Shown: positions 1 to 8,614, counted from the first letter of the stretch. The stretch: 64,000 bases of DNA from Porifericola rhodea (GCF_030506305.1 NZ_CP119421.1:3612501-3676500); one strand, 5' to 3'. Notes: generated by a model not told the origin, from the letters alone. Program-made: numbers and translations.

Positions 1-553
1 TAACCTTAGAAGATATAAACTCTGAGTTAGGCACTATGATAGAGATATTATCATTAGTAACTACCGTAGTGGAGCGCGCAGAGATGTCAACCACATCTCC
101 GTTTACATCTCCTACCTCTATACGATCGCCCACTTTAATAGGTCGCTCAAATAATATGATAAGGCCGGAGATAAAGTTATTGACAATGTTCTGAAGGCCA
201 AAACCAATACCGACACCCAAAGCTCCAAATAATACGGTGAGTGCATTCAGGTTGATACCGGCAGCCGTAATAATTACGTACATACCCAGTACTATCAGAA
301 TGTAGCGTGTAATAGTACCGATAGACTGCCTTACACCAATATCCAGGTTATAGCGTACCAGTATCCTGTTAACCAGTAACTTGGTAAACTTATTACTCAG
401 GTAGAAGAGAAGAATAACAAAGGTAAAGAACTGAAAGATAGACCAGATACTGATAGAAACACCGGCGAGTTCGGTGAATTCATAAGTGAAGATGCCCAAG
501 ACCTCCACTACCACATCTTTAATCTGATCCCAAAAGCTAGTTATTTGTTCCAT
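1..553 (-). CDS. MscS-family mechanosensitive channel, C-terminus outside window
   Basis: Small-conductance mechanosensitive channel of the inner membrane, which opens under membrane tension to release solutes. Only the first 184 codons are present; the gene runs off the left edge. Translating the minus strand from the ATG at 553 gives MEQITSFWDQ, two hydrophobic segments, then the MscS pore-lining signature rich in Gly/Ala (ALGVGIGFGLQNIVNNFISG) followed by the beta-domain start (ERPIKVGDRIEVGDVNGDV). This is the same family as the channel at 23300-24223, but the two are clearly different copies. A TAACTTTG element 21 bases upstream of the ATG could be its -7 box. Family assignment is firm; the physiological role is inferred from the family. 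Confidence 0.9.
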   Translation of the reverse strand, partial: MEQITSFWDQIKDVVVEVLGIFTYEFTELAGVSISIWSIFQFFTFVILLFYLSNKFTKLLVNRILVRYNLDIGVRQSIGTITRYILIVLGMYVIITAAGINLNALTVLFGALGVGIGFGLQNIVNNFISGLIILFERPIKVGDRIEVGDVNGDVVDISARSTTVVTNDNISIIVPNSEFISSKV

Positions 554-573
554 GCAGCTCTGCTAACAAACAC

Positions 574-581
574 CAAAGTTA
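574..581 (-). promoter_or_regulatory. Possible -7 promoter element for the MscS gene
   Basis: The minus strand reads TAACTTTG, a match to the Bacteroidota -7 consensus TAnnTTTG, 21 bases before the ATG at 553. No good TTTG -33 element is seen at the expected distance, so this is a weak prediction. Confidence 0.35.
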
Positions 582-698
582 AACAAAGGAACATTAAAAT
601 AAAGTAGCCCTGACTTATTTGTTGATTCATACTGTAGCGCAAAAATAGACAAATGTGCAAGTTGCTTGAGTTTTCTTAGCTGCTACCCAAAAGCATCA

Positions 699-783
699 TT
701 TGTATACTGGCGCTAACTTGTTTAAATTTTCTGTAAGTCTGTCAGATGCCCGACTGCGACCATATGCAGAAGGGCTTTTTTTT
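699..783 (+). ncRNA. Possible very short transcription unit: promoter-like pair plus orphan terminator
   Basis: TTTG at 699-702 and TAAATTTT at 723-730 are 20 bases apart, close to the Bacteroidota promoter pattern (one mismatch in the -7 box). About 20 bases further on, 748-775 forms a hairpin (GCCC/GGGC and CTGC/GCAG separated by a small internal loop) followed by eight T at 776-783. No gene on the plus strand lies upstream that would need this terminator. It may make a small RNA of roughly 50 nt or be a relic. Nothing here identifies a known RNA family. Confidence 0.3.
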
Positions 784-1073
784 GTACTATTACCCGGCCA
801 GATTGATGCGTATAAACCTCCTGATTTGTACGTACAAGTAAAAATAGTTGTACGTATAAGTGTATAAAGTTCATCGTATCATGCTTATAAAAGATAGGAG
901 AAGTTGCTAAGGTAGCAGGTATAAATAATATACTGTGATAAAGTCAGGTTAAAACTTTCTGTAGTAAGGTATTTCATTAAACTGTGTAAAGGGATGGAGA
1001 GTACAATACAAAAGATAGTAGAAAAGCAGGATTTTGGGTGGAAAGAGGAAGAATATATAGTATTTGTAGGTTT

Positions 1074-1110
1074 AAAAAAGGGCTACGCAAGATAAGTGCG
1101 TAGCCCTTTT
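1074..1110 (-). terminator. Rho-independent terminator of the heme operon
   Basis: Perfect 10-bp stem GGGCTACGCA (1080-1089) / TGCGTAGCCC (1097-1106), extended by A-T pairs. Read on the minus strand it is followed by a run of six T. It sits 84 bases past the hmuY stop. On the plus strand the trailing T run is shorter, so the main direction is minus. Confidence 0.85.
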
Positions 1111-1193
1111 CCTTAGAGTTTGTGCCTGTAGCGACAGTAGGTTAACCCAGGAAACAATCATTAAACACTGCCAGGCTACAGGACTTAGTGTCT

Positions 1194-1823
1194 TTATTCA
1201 AAGTTCTGGCTACCATTGGTCTGCACTACATAGCGGAAAGTATAGTAGCCATACTCCGCACGGGTCTCTAAATTGGCAAACTCTTCAGTAGTAGTGTCAG
1301 GGTTGCCTTTGTAAATGCTTAAAATTTCTACTTTAGCATAGTTACCTTCTCCGGTTTTGAGTACGATAACTTTACCGGGTATAGGCAATACAGCATGGGC
1401 GGGGCTGCCGTCTCCTCCGGTATAAGTATACCAGCCATTATTACTTCCGGTAGGTATTGCCAGTTCAGCTTCGCTATCGGTACTGTAGCCAGAGGCAGGG
1501 GCACTTTCTACTTCATCAAAGAGGCCGTTTACTATTTGTGCTGCACCCTGACCCGGACCTGAGCTTCCTCCATTAGTGATGATAGTAGTTGTAGAAAAGC
1601 CCAGATCCCATTCGGTGGAATTAGAGTCTGCCTGGGTTAATATCTGTCCGCTTTCCAGATCATAAAAGGTAAAATTACCGCTTCTTTCAGGGTCGCCATT
1701 AATGTCAGTGGCTGTTTCTATAGTCAGAGGTTCATTACTGTCATTATCTTCTTCTTCGCAGGCCGAGGCTGCAAGTAAAAGGGATAGCAGTACTGGAAAT
1801 AATGAACGTATTTGATTCTTCAT
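1194..1823 (-). CDS. hmuY: HmuY-family heme-binding lipoprotein
   Basis: Outer-membrane-anchored hemophore-like lipoprotein that captures heme and hands it to the TonB receptor HmuR. The 209-residue protein has a lipoprotein signal with lipobox LAASAC (Cys22), an acidic linker, and a beta-rich C-terminal domain with the HmuY-type core (FYDLESGQ, WDLGFSTTTI and the GYYTFRY motif near the C-terminus). It follows hmuR by 94 bases at the end of the heme operon, the usual partner order in Bacteroidota. In Porphyromonas HmuY two His ligands bind heme; I cannot assign the ligands here. The last stem-loop of the operon follows. Confident in family, less so in ligand preference. Confidence 0.85.
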   Translation of the reverse strand: MKNQIRSLFPVLLSLLLAASACEEEDNDSNEPLTIETATDINGDPERSGNFTFYDLESGQILTQADSNSTEWDLGFSTTTIITNGGSSGPGQGAAQIVNGLFDEVESAPASGYSTDSEAELAIPTGSNNGWYTYTGGDGSPAHAVLPIPGKVIVLKTGEGNYAKVEILSIYKGNPDTTTEEFANLETRAEYGYYTFRYVVQTNGSQNFE

Positions 1824-1917
1824 AATTAGTGATAATTAAATTGGTTAACTTGTGTGTGAATGGGTTTACTTAAGTTCGGTTAGTTTAGCTGTAGCTTGTA
1901 TTAGCACTGTTTAAGCA

Positions 1918-4233
1918 TCAGGGGAAGCGAAGGTGTAGTCCGGCATACCATATTCTACCGGCCAGGTTAGGCTCCATACTGTTGGTTTTGTCCAATACAT
2001 TATTTATTCCGGACTCCAGCTTAAGCCATGAGGTAAGGGCCTTATTTGCAGCGAAGTTGAGAAGCCAGTAGGAGTCTGCATATTCGCTGTCGGTATCTAT
2101 GACACCATTACCATTAGCGTCTCCTATTCCCCAACGCCCACGGTAGATGGCCCGTAAAGATGCATCGTACTTATGTTGGTTGTTGATGTAAAGGAGCTTG
2201 GCATTTCCAGAATGACGAGAGCGGTTTACCAAACCTCCATAGTCCGAGAGTTTTACTCTTTCTGTACTTTGTGTTGTGGGGTTCCTTCGGAACACTTCCC
2301 CATTCTTAATGCGCTCTACCTCTGCCTTATCTCTGGTATCAAGGAATTGGTATCCTACACTAAATTTTAGGGATGAGGAGATTTGATAAAAGCTCTGCCA
2401 CTCTAGGCCTTGAGTTACAACTTCGTCGGTATTAAAGTAGCTGAACACACTCTGCCCATTGGTCTTGCTGGCAATAGGGGCGGAGTTGATCAGGTTTTTG
2501 ATCTCATTTCTAAAAAGGTTGAGCTCTGTTCTCCAGTCTTTAGAAATCTCATAATTAATCCCAAGATTATAGGCCAGAGAGCTCTCGGCTTTAATAGCTT
2601 CTAAAGTATTAGGGTCAATAAAAATAGTTTCTATTTGTCCTTGCGCCTGTAGCTCTGCAATCTTTTCTTCTATCAGCTGGGCCCCGATTACGGTGTAGCC
2701 TACTGTAGAATTGGTGAAGTTGAGCAATAGCTGCCGAAAGTCAGGAGCTTTATAGCCTCCGCCTAAGGAGGCCTGCACTTTAAGCTGGTCATTAATACGG
2801 TAAGCTGCTGCTAACTTAGGGCTGAAGCGCGATTGATACTCACTATGTGTATCAAAGCGGCCTCCTGCTACCAGATCAAAGCGACCGGCAATCCATTGGT
2901 GCTGAACAAATCCGTAGCTGGCAGTAAAACGGTTATCTTCATCGTAGCGCGTAGCTTCTACCGTTTCTCTGGTATGCCCCAGGCCAAAGGTACTAATGTG
3001 GCTGTCGCTTATATACCAGTCGTACTGAAGCTCGCTACGGTTAAATAGCTGATCAAAATAGCTTTGGTCATAGGGTTTGCCGTCAGATTGATAGTGTATA
3101 TCCGCTGCTGTGCTATAGCCGCTAGTATAACTCCTTAGCTGTATACGATGACTGTCATTAGGGCGAAAGCTTAAAGTAGGCATCAGGTTCCAGTCAGACT
3201 GCTCACCAGTTTCATCAAGCGCTAGCAGAATACCTTCTTCAGTTATCTCCGATTGGTTTTCCTGTTCCTCTTGATAGTAGCGTCCTTTAATATTGAGCTT
3301 AAGCTGATCGGAAAAGTTATATGCCAGATCTGTTTGCAGGGTATAAGCCTGATAAGGAGCCGCTGTCATGGAGAGGGTTTCCTTATTAAGGTCATAGCCA
3401 TCTGTGCTGAGGCGGTTGGCAAAGAAGCGGGCTGATGCTTTTTCGCCCTTATAGCCCAGCTGAGTGCTCATATCCCAGGTATTAAAGCTACGGTAGCGGC
3501 TTCTTAAGGATGCATTAAAACCATCACTACCTTCTTTGGTAATGATATTGATAACTCCGGCCATCGCTTCGCTACCATAAAGAGAAGAGGAGGGGCCTTT
3601 GATAATTTCTACTCTTGCTATGTTGTCTACTGCAATACGGTCCAGGTCCAAGGTGCCGGCAGTACGACCAATAAGAGGCTCTCCATCTATAAGTATCATA
3701 ATATAGTCAGAGGAGAGGCCCTGCATTTGCAAGCCACTGCCGTGGTCGCTCACTATTTGCAGGCCGGTTTGTTCCAGCAGCACATCTTTGAGGCGCAGAG
3801 CACCTATTTGTTCTATCTGCTCGGAACGAATTACCTGCACTGGCATGGGTACATTTTCTGCACTGCGCAGGGTTCGGGTTGCTGTTACCGTTACCTCATC
3901 TAACTGAGCTTCTGAGTCAGAAAGTACAATCTCTAATTCGCTGGTCTGTGGGCCACTTACCTCAATAATACGCTTTACCGACTGATAGCCCAGGCAGGAA
4001 ATAAGTAAAGAGTGCTTACCTTCGGACAACTTAAGGCGGAAAGTTCCATCTTCATCACTTACAGTACCCTGGGTACTACCAGCTGTACTTACACTTGCTA
4101 AGCTAACTGCTTTTCCCTGCATGTTGAGGATGCGCCCACTAATGCTCTGGCTCTGGGCCAGCAAAGAGGCAGGGTAGCTGAGATACAGGTAAGACAGTAG
4201 CATTACTATCAGTCTGCGTATGCGCTTGTTCAT
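1918..4233 (-). CDS. hmuR: TonB-dependent heme receptor (HmuR type)
   Basis: Outer-membrane beta-barrel that imports heme using TonB energy. 771 residues: signal peptide ending at LLAQS, a carboxypeptidase-like regulatory domain (about 30-112), plug domain (about 120-235, with VPMPVQVI and the MAGVINIITK end of plug) and a 22-strand barrel ending in Leu-Arg-Phe-Pro. The barrel contains GGYKAPDFRQL, resembling the YRAP motif known in HmuR-type heme receptors. Genes before and after it (heme ABC transporter, HmuS, HmuY) support heme as ligand. Starts 5 bases after the small Cys protein, so the two are co-translated or tightly coupled. Substrate is inferred from context. Confidence 0.88.
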   Translation of the reverse strand: MNKRIRRLIVMLLSYLYLSYPASLLAQSQSISGRILNMQGKAVSLASVSTAGSTQGTVSDEDGTFRLKLSEGKHSLLISCLGYQSVKRIIEVSGPQTSELEIVLSDSEAQLDEVTVTATRTLRSAENVPMPVQVIRSEQIEQIGALRLKDVLLEQTGLQIVSDHGSGLQMQGLSSDYIMILIDGEPLIGRTAGTLDLDRIAVDNIARVEIIKGPSSSLYGSEAMAGVINIITKEGSDGFNASLRSRYRSFNTWDMSTQLGYKGEKASARFFANRLSTDGYDLNKETLSMTAAPYQAYTLQTDLAYNFSDQLKLNIKGRYYQEEQENQSEITEEGILLALDETGEQSDWNLMPTLSFRPNDSHRIQLRSYTSGYSTAADIHYQSDGKPYDQSYFDQLFNRSELQYDWYISDSHISTFGLGHTRETVEATRYDEDNRFTASYGFVQHQWIAGRFDLVAGGRFDTHSEYQSRFSPKLAAAYRINDQLKVQASLGGGYKAPDFRQLLLNFTNSTVGYTVIGAQLIEEKIAELQAQGQIETIFIDPNTLEAIKAESSLAYNLGINYEISKDWRTELNLFRNEIKNLINSAPIASKTNGQSVFSYFNTDEVVTQGLEWQSFYQISSSLKFSVGYQFLDTRDKAEVERIKNGEVFRRNPTTQSTERVKLSDYGGLVNRSRHSGNAKLLYINNQHKYDASLRAIYRGRWGIGDANGNGVIDTDSEYADSYWLLNFAANKALTSWLKLESGINNVLDKTNSMEPNLAGRIWYAGLHLRFP

Positions 4234-4238
4234 TGGAT

Positions 4239-4559
4239 TTAGTTGTTAAGAATATGTTTTACCTCTATCATCATCAGCGTATTGACCATGATCTCATGCA
4301 TAAGCCTCAGCTCTTCCAGGCTGAACATAAATGCCATGTTTGAGACAGTTGTATTGACGACTATATCACGGCAATAAGGGCAGCATACTTTCTTTACATT
4401 TTTTAGGGTATCCTGAACATGATGCTTCAGTTGAGCAAATTCATTTTGCGTAAGCAATAAGCTGACGTTGCCAAAAGACATCTGTAGTTTATTCTCTTTT
4501 TGGCTGTGTGCCGAGAATGCAAAGTCGTTCTGATCAATCAGTTTGAATGATTTGTTCAT
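4239..4559 (-). CDS. Small Cys-motif protein of the heme operon, function unknown
   Basis: 106 residues, no signal peptide, so probably cytoplasmic. The sequence appears to be an internal duplication: FGNVSLLLTQNEFAQL (29-44) and a weaker copy around 73-88, each predicted as two strands plus a helix ending in Thr-Leu. Between them lies Cys59-Cys60-Pro-Tyr-Cys63. The first half resembles small Bacteroidota proteins with an FGN-x-L/EF pattern (possibly the DUF6686 type), but I cannot confirm the family. It lies between hmuS (46-base gap) and hmuR (5-base gap), so it should be expressed with heme uptake. A role as a heme or iron chaperone or redox helper is a guess from location and cysteines only. 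Confidence 0.7.
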   Translation of the reverse strand: MNKSFKLIDQNDFAFSAHSQKENKLQMSFGNVSLLLTQNEFAQLKHHVQDTLKNVKKVCCPYCRDIVVNTTVSNMAFMFSLEELRLMHEIMVNTLMMIEVKHILNN

Positions 4560-4606
4560 AGTTTTGGATTTGAGTAAATGCTTTGTTGATGAAAAAAATA
4601 GAAGGT

Positions 4607-5680
4607 TTATAGGCGAGCCAAGCCTTCTACCAGCTGTGTCCAGTCTTCTTTTTGTGGTATTCCTGGTTTACGAAGTCCAAAAAACTGGGTAATAAGCCTG
4701 CGGTCGGCATCGTATAATTCTACGGCAGTGACTATACCATCCTGGGTCGGCTTCTTAACCACCCATGCGGTATCTACCAAGTCCAGGCGCAGGTGCATAT
4801 TAAATTCGGGATCTAATACATTGAGCCATTGCTCTACTCCGGTATGTCCACGCTCCAACAGACGTATGGTACGTACTTTTCCCTGATGGATCTGTAGATT
4901 ACCTCTATTACCGGCAAAAATCATAATCGGTAATTTCTGCTGTGCTGCCACTTCTAGTATCTGTTGTATGGCCGAGCGTTCAATCTGGTAGGTATATTTT
5001 TCTACTGCCAGCTTAAGCGCGTGAAAACGGTCTACTTTGTGTTTCCTTAGCATAGGAAAGAAGTCGTGCGTATCTTTTAGAGAGGCCCAGTCTTGCAGAA
5101 AACTTTCGCGGTCTATTTCTTCAGTAAAATCCTCATCATTATAGGGCTGTACATGTACTTCCGGGCTTTGTACCTTAGCACGAAAGGTATTAACCAGCTC
5201 ATAAAATGCCTTTTCGTTACTTTGATTCTGAAGGTAAATCTTGGTAATGGCATCGCCAGCCTTATCAAAAACCTGTATGCTTTTGAGTATGCGTCCTCTT
5301 TTTTCCTGCACTACCGCAAAGGCTACATGCCAGTGTTTGAAAAAGACTCTGGATTCTATAGGGCCTATGACAGTACCCATAGCGTGGCTTTCGTTGCCAA
5401 AAGTACTGACCTTCTGGAAGCTTCCTTTGTGCTCTAGTATGCAGGCATCGTTGCGAGTGAGCGACATCACATAGCCTAATGATTTAAAAGCTTTAAGCAT
5501 TTGCTGCCAATCTCCCTCCAATCGGACGCAGTCGTTACTAAGGGTGGTAGCCAGCAACTGGGCCTCACTCAGTCCTAAAACTTTGGCAGCCTCTCTTATA
5601 CGTATGCCGGGTTTGGTCCGCTCCAGGGCTTTCCAGGCTTCGTAGTAATCTTGCGGTTTATTTTGAGTTAGTGTTTCCAT
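4607..5680 (-). CDS. hmuS: HmuS/ChuS-family hemin-degrading factor
   Basis: Cytoplasmic heme-binding protein that accepts imported heme and, in studied homologues, degrades it to release iron. 357 residues, close to the family length of about 345, made of two similar halves. His205 in DTHDFFPML lies where ChuS-type proteins carry their heme-binding His (His193 in E. coli ChuS); the C-terminal half keeps GNRGNLQIHQG and the WVVKKPTQDG stretch. Its ATG lies inside the end of hmuV (23-base overlap), indicating translational coupling with the transporter. Degradation versus trafficking of heme cannot be decided from sequence. Confidence 0.88.
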   Translation of the reverse strand: METLTQNKPQDYYEAWKALERTKPGIRIREAAKVLGLSEAQLLATTLSNDCVRLEGDWQQMLKAFKSLGYVMSLTRNDACILEHKGSFQKVSTFGNESHAMGTVIGPIESRVFFKHWHVAFAVVQEKRGRILKSIQVFDKAGDAITKIYLQNQSNEKAFYELVNTFRAKVQSPEVHVQPYNDEDFTEEIDRESFLQDWASLKDTHDFFPMLRKHKVDRFHALKLAVEKYTYQIERSAIQQILEVAAQQKLPIMIFAGNRGNLQIHQGKVRTIRLLERGHTGVEQWLNVLDPEFNMHLRLDLVDTAWVVKKPTQDGIVTAVELYDADRRLITQFFGLRKPGIPQKEDWTQLVEGLARL

Positions 5681-6527
5681 AATGTGTATTGGTAATAGGG
5701 GTGTGTAAAGGAATTAGGGTTTCATTTTCTGCTGACTGCTCATAGTCACCGTAGTAAACCATAGGGCAGTTTAAAAAGGGATGCTTGCAGACACAGGCAG
5801 GGTAGTTAAAAACTTCCTGTATCAGTGGAGGGTGAATTACTTCAAATGGGTTACCTGATGCTTTCAGATGCCCTCCGCCTATCATATAAATTTTGTCGGC
5901 ATAGCGGGCGGCCATATTAAGATCATGTAAAACTGTAATTACTATATTGCCATTTTTGGCAAAATCGCGGGCAATATCCAGAGTCAGGTGCTGGTGTTCT
6001 ACGTCCAGATTATTGAGAGGCTCATCCAGTAGCAGAAGCCTGGACTCTTCTTCTACGCCTTCCCATACCTGAGCAAGCACACGTGCCAGATTTACTCTCT
6101 GCTTTTCTCCTCCGGAAAGACTGGTATAATTACGCTGTGCAAGGTGCGCCGTTCCACACTTTTCCAGTGCATGTGCTACAATCTTGAGATCCCAGGAGGT
6201 AGGTCTGTTTTTAATGTGAGGGTAACGTCCCATGCAGATTACCTCATGTACTGTAAAGTTCATGTTTACTAATGATTGCTGCATAAGTACCGCACGGTGT
6301 TTGGCCAGCAGCATACCATCAATTTGGGTAAGAGGCTTATCATACAGTTTGATACTGCCATGCGTGGGTTGCTCTTTTCCGCTCAGGAGGTGCAAAAGAC
6401 TAGATTTACCTGCTCCGTTGGGGCCTATGATTACAGATAATTCTCCTGGCTGAAAACTACAGCTCAGTGCTTTGAGAATGGCCTTCTCCTTAATCTTATA
6501 GTCAATATGTTCTAAAGTTAAGCTCAT
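5658..6527 (-). CDS. hmuV: Heme ABC transporter ATP-binding protein
   Basis: ATPase subunit that powers heme import with the permease HmuU. 289 residues. Walker A GPNGAGKSS (about 36-44), ABC signature LSGGEKQR (about 137-144), Walker B RLLLLDEPLNNLD and the switch His in VLHDLNMAARYA are all present, so it should be active. Its start overlaps the hmuU stop by 4 bases (ATGA) and its end overlaps hmuS by 23 bases. A C-terminal tail with CVCKHPFLNC contains three cysteines beyond the usual ABC core; their role is unknown. Confidence 0.93.
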   Translation of the reverse strand: MSLTLEHIDYKIKEKAILKALSCSFQPGELSVIIGPNGAGKSSLLHLLSGKEQPTHGSIKLYDKPLTQIDGMLLAKHRAVLMQQSLVNMNFTVHEVICMGRYPHIKNRPTSWDLKIVAHALEKCGTAHLAQRNYTSLSGGEKQRVNLARVLAQVWEGVEEESRLLLLDEPLNNLDVEHQHLTLDIARDFAKNGNIVITVLHDLNMAARYADKIYMIGGGHLKASGNPFEVIHPPLIQEVFNYPACVCKHPFLNCPMVYYGDYEQSAENETLIPLHTPITNTHYGNTNSK

Positions 6528-7573
6528 AGCCAGTTCATTTTGTTGCGGTCTTTTAAAAGGATACCGATAAAGACAGGGGCTCCAACAATAGCAGTAAGTA
6601 TACCTATGGGCAGTTCTGCGGGTGCCAGTACCGTACGCGACACAGTATCTGCAAAGATGAGTAGTAGTGCTCCGCCTAAAGCAGAGGCAGGAAGCATATA
6701 ATGATTGTCGGGTCCACCTATTTGTCGGAGAATATGGGGTACTACCAGACCTACAAAACCGATAATTCCGGCAAGAGATACGCTGGCACCTACGCTCATG
6801 GCTGCGAAGATTACCACATTTCTTTTTACCTTTTCCGTAGGAGTACCAATATGAGCTGCTTCAGTTTCTCCGAGTGCGAAGGCGTTTAAGGCCTTGCTCA
6901 TACTGAAGATGCGGGTAAAAGGCAGTAGAGCAAAAGGTAACATGACAAGTACATGTTGCCAGGTAGCTCCTCCTAGGCTACCCAGTGTCCAGAAGGTAAT
7001 GCTGCGTAGCTGATCGTCAGTGGCTGTATAAGTAAGGAAACCGGTGCCGGCGCTGGCAAAAGCATTGATAGCAATACCTGCCAGTAGCATGGTAGCTACC
7101 AGTACACGCCCCTGTACATGAGAGAGCTTAAATACCAGCCAGGTAGTAAGCAGGGCACCTCCAAAAGTGAGGAGCGATAGCATAGATATGTTAGCACCAA
7201 AGGCAATACTGTTTAGCCACTGCCCCAGCACAACTATGCCTAAGGCAGAGGTAAGCGCGGCCCCAGCCGAAATACCAATAATAGAAGGGTCTGCAAGAGG
7301 ATTGCGAAATAATGCCTGCATAGCTGCCCCGGAAGTAGAGAGGGAAGCACCAATTAGTAAGGCTAGCAAGACCCTAGGCAGTCGGATATGGCTGAGTACT
7401 ACGGACTGTTGCTCATTAAACTCCGCAAAACTTTCCAGGCCTATACTATCCAGCGCTATAGAGAGCACCTGCGCCGGGCTGATAGACAGTGCGCCCGCAC
7501 CAGCCGAAAGGATCACTACTACTATAAGTAGTAGTGCGAGCATCCATACTATATTTCTTTTCTTATGAGTCAT
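6524..7573 (-). CDS. hmuU: Heme ABC transporter permease, FecCD family
   Basis: Inner-membrane permease that passes heme from the periplasmic binding protein to the cytoplasm. 349 residues with about ten hydrophobic segments and the FecCD hallmarks RLPRVLLALLIGASLSTSG, NPLADPSIIGISAGAA and GFVGLVVPHILRQIGG, the last forming the coupling region to the ATPase. The start codon overlaps the hmuT stop by one base (TAATG) and the stop overlaps hmuV by four, so hmuTUV form one translationally coupled unit. FecCD permeases also serve siderophores and B12; the heme call rests on the surrounding HmuS, HmuR and HmuY. Confidence 0.93.
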   Translation of the reverse strand: MTHKKRNIVWMLALLLIVVVILSAGAGALSISPAQVLSIALDSIGLESFAEFNEQQSVVLSHIRLPRVLLALLIGASLSTSGAAMQALFRNPLADPSIIGISAGAALTSALGIVVLGQWLNSIAFGANISMLSLLTFGGALLTTWLVFKLSHVQGRVLVATMLLAGIAINAFASAGTGFLTYTATDDQLRSITFWTLGSLGGATWQHVLVMLPFALLPFTRIFSMSKALNAFALGETEAAHIGTPTEKVKRNVVIFAAMSVGASVSLAGIIGFVGLVVPHILRQIGGPDNHYMLPASALGGALLLIFADTVSRTVLAPAELPIGILTAIVGAPVFIGILLKDRNKMNWL

Positions 7574-8454
7574 TAGTTTTGTGCGCTCAGTGAAGTGCTT
7601 TGCAGAGAGTCTAATTTCTGGTTAAGTTCCAGCGCAGCCTGCCCTACACGTGGCCCAAAACCTGAAAGGTACTGCCCATCCATACTGATAAAAGCTTTGT
7701 TTTTGCCAGCATTGGTCTGGGCAATACCGGGCACACTGAGTAAGCCATCGCTACCTTCCAGGCTGTTAAGCCCACTACTAAACAGTAATATGACATCGGG
7801 ATTGGCAGATACAAGAGCTTCTGAGGTTAGAGGTTTGTAGTCTTGAAAGCCCTGAGCGGCATTTTGCCCACCAGAGAGCGCTATCATTTGAGCTACCGAT
7901 GTGTTTTCTCCCGCTACCAGTAAAGTGCCTGTGCCTCTGGCATATATAAAAAGTACTTTGGGTGGTATGGCAAAATTCTTAAGCAGTGCCAGGGGAGAAT
8001 GTATCTGCTCAACTATTTTTTCCTGCTCTGTTCCCAGATTCAGGGTGTCCGCTATAGTACTGATAAGTGATTTTGTACCTTCAACACTAAGTTCCTGCTC
8101 CAGCCATATGGTTTTAATGCCTGTTGAAGCAATTTGTTGCTTAACTTCTTCATCTACATCTTTTTCAATGCCTATGATCAGATTAGGGTTTAGGGAAATA
8201 ATGCCTTCAGAAGAGAGGTTACGGTTATGGCCCACTTTGGGTAGTTGATGCATAGAGGGAGGGTAAGTGCTGGTCACATCAGTTCCAATGATCTGTTCTT
8301 CCTGACCCAGAGCACAGAGTATTTCTGTGATAGTACCGTTGAGAGAAACAATTTTAAGAGCTTCGGCGCTGGTGCTTTCCTCGGATGATCCACTTTGCTG
8401 ACAGGTATAGAGCAGGCTGGTAAATAATATACTTAGGACGAATATTCTTTTCAT
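7573..8454 (-). CDS. hmuT: Heme ABC transporter substrate-binding lipoprotein
   Basis: Periplasmic heme-binding protein delivering heme to HmuUV. I place the start at the ATG at 8454 (293 residues), not at the in-frame ATG at 8487, because the downstream start gives a clean lipoprotein signal MKRIFVLSILFTSLLYTC and because the predicted promoter (8485-8515) would otherwise overlap the coding start. The mature part is a class III binding-protein fold: VSLNGTITEILCALG at the N-terminus, the ISLNPNLIIG strand, and the second lobe beginning near KVLFIYARGTG. First gene of the heme operon. Confidence 0.9.
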   Translation of the reverse strand: MKRIFVLSILFTSLLYTCQQSGSSEESTSAEALKIVSLNGTITEILCALGQEEQIIGTDVTSTYPPSMHQLPKVGHNRNLSSEGIISLNPNLIIGIEKDVDEEVKQQIASTGIKTIWLEQELSVEGTKSLISTIADTLNLGTEQEKIVEQIHSPLALLKNFAIPPKVLFIYARGTGTLLVAGENTSVAQMIALSGGQNAAQGFQDYKPLTSEALVSANPDVILLFSSGLNSLEGSDGLLSVPGIAQTNAGKNKAFISMDGQYLSGFGPRVGQAALELNQKLDSLQSTSLSAQN

Positions 8455-8484
8455 TTCTTTATTTAGAATGATTTTAAATTGATT

Positions 8485-8515
8485 CAAAGGTAGGGGAGGG
8501 GGATGAGTTGGTCAA
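8485..8515 (-). promoter_or_regulatory. Promoter of the heme uptake operon
   Basis: On the minus strand, TTGAC begins at 8515 and TACCTTTG occupies 8492-8485, separated by 20 bases counted from the TTG. This matches the Bacteroidota promoter pattern (TTG/TTTG, 19-21 bases, TAnnTTTG). Transcription would begin near 8478, giving a leader of about 24 nt before the hmuT ATG at 8454. Confidence 0.7.
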
Positions 8516-8521
8516 TGCACA

Positions 8522-8614
8522 TTACTAGCTAAATTTGGATACTAGTATTGGTAGTAAAATGCTAGTAATAAGAGGTTTATATACTAGTTTTAGCTATTAG
8601 AAAGAGCTTGCTAG
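8522..8614. promoter_or_regulatory. Cluster of five CTAG-centred palindromes upstream of the heme promoter
   Basis: CTAG occurs at 8525, 8542, 8562, 8584 and 8611, four of them flanked as TA(c)TAG or CTAGTA; ATACTAGTAT at 8539-8548 is a perfect 10-bp palindrome. CTAG is generally rare in bacterial genomes, so five in 90 bases directly upstream of the -33 box suggests binding sites for a regulator of the hmu operon. The regulator is not encoded next to it, and I do not recognise the motif as a Fur box. Confidence 0.45.

Larger units (their letters stand above)
554..1193. other. 640-base intergenic region with no protein gene
   Basis: Between the divergently placed MscS start and the end of the heme operon. 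I see no convincing coding sequence. It holds a -7 element for MscS, a plus-strand promoter-like pair followed by an orphan terminator hairpin (699-783), and the terminator of the heme operon (1074-1110). Confidence 0.6.

Noticed and set aside
5093-5437. 114-codon plus-strand frame inside hmuS
   Set aside because: It is antisense to a well-supported gene, with no family features; a shadow frame.
8455-8487. Longer N-terminus for HmuT
   Set aside because: It would overlap the predicted -7 box and bury the lipoprotein signal 11 residues inside the protein.
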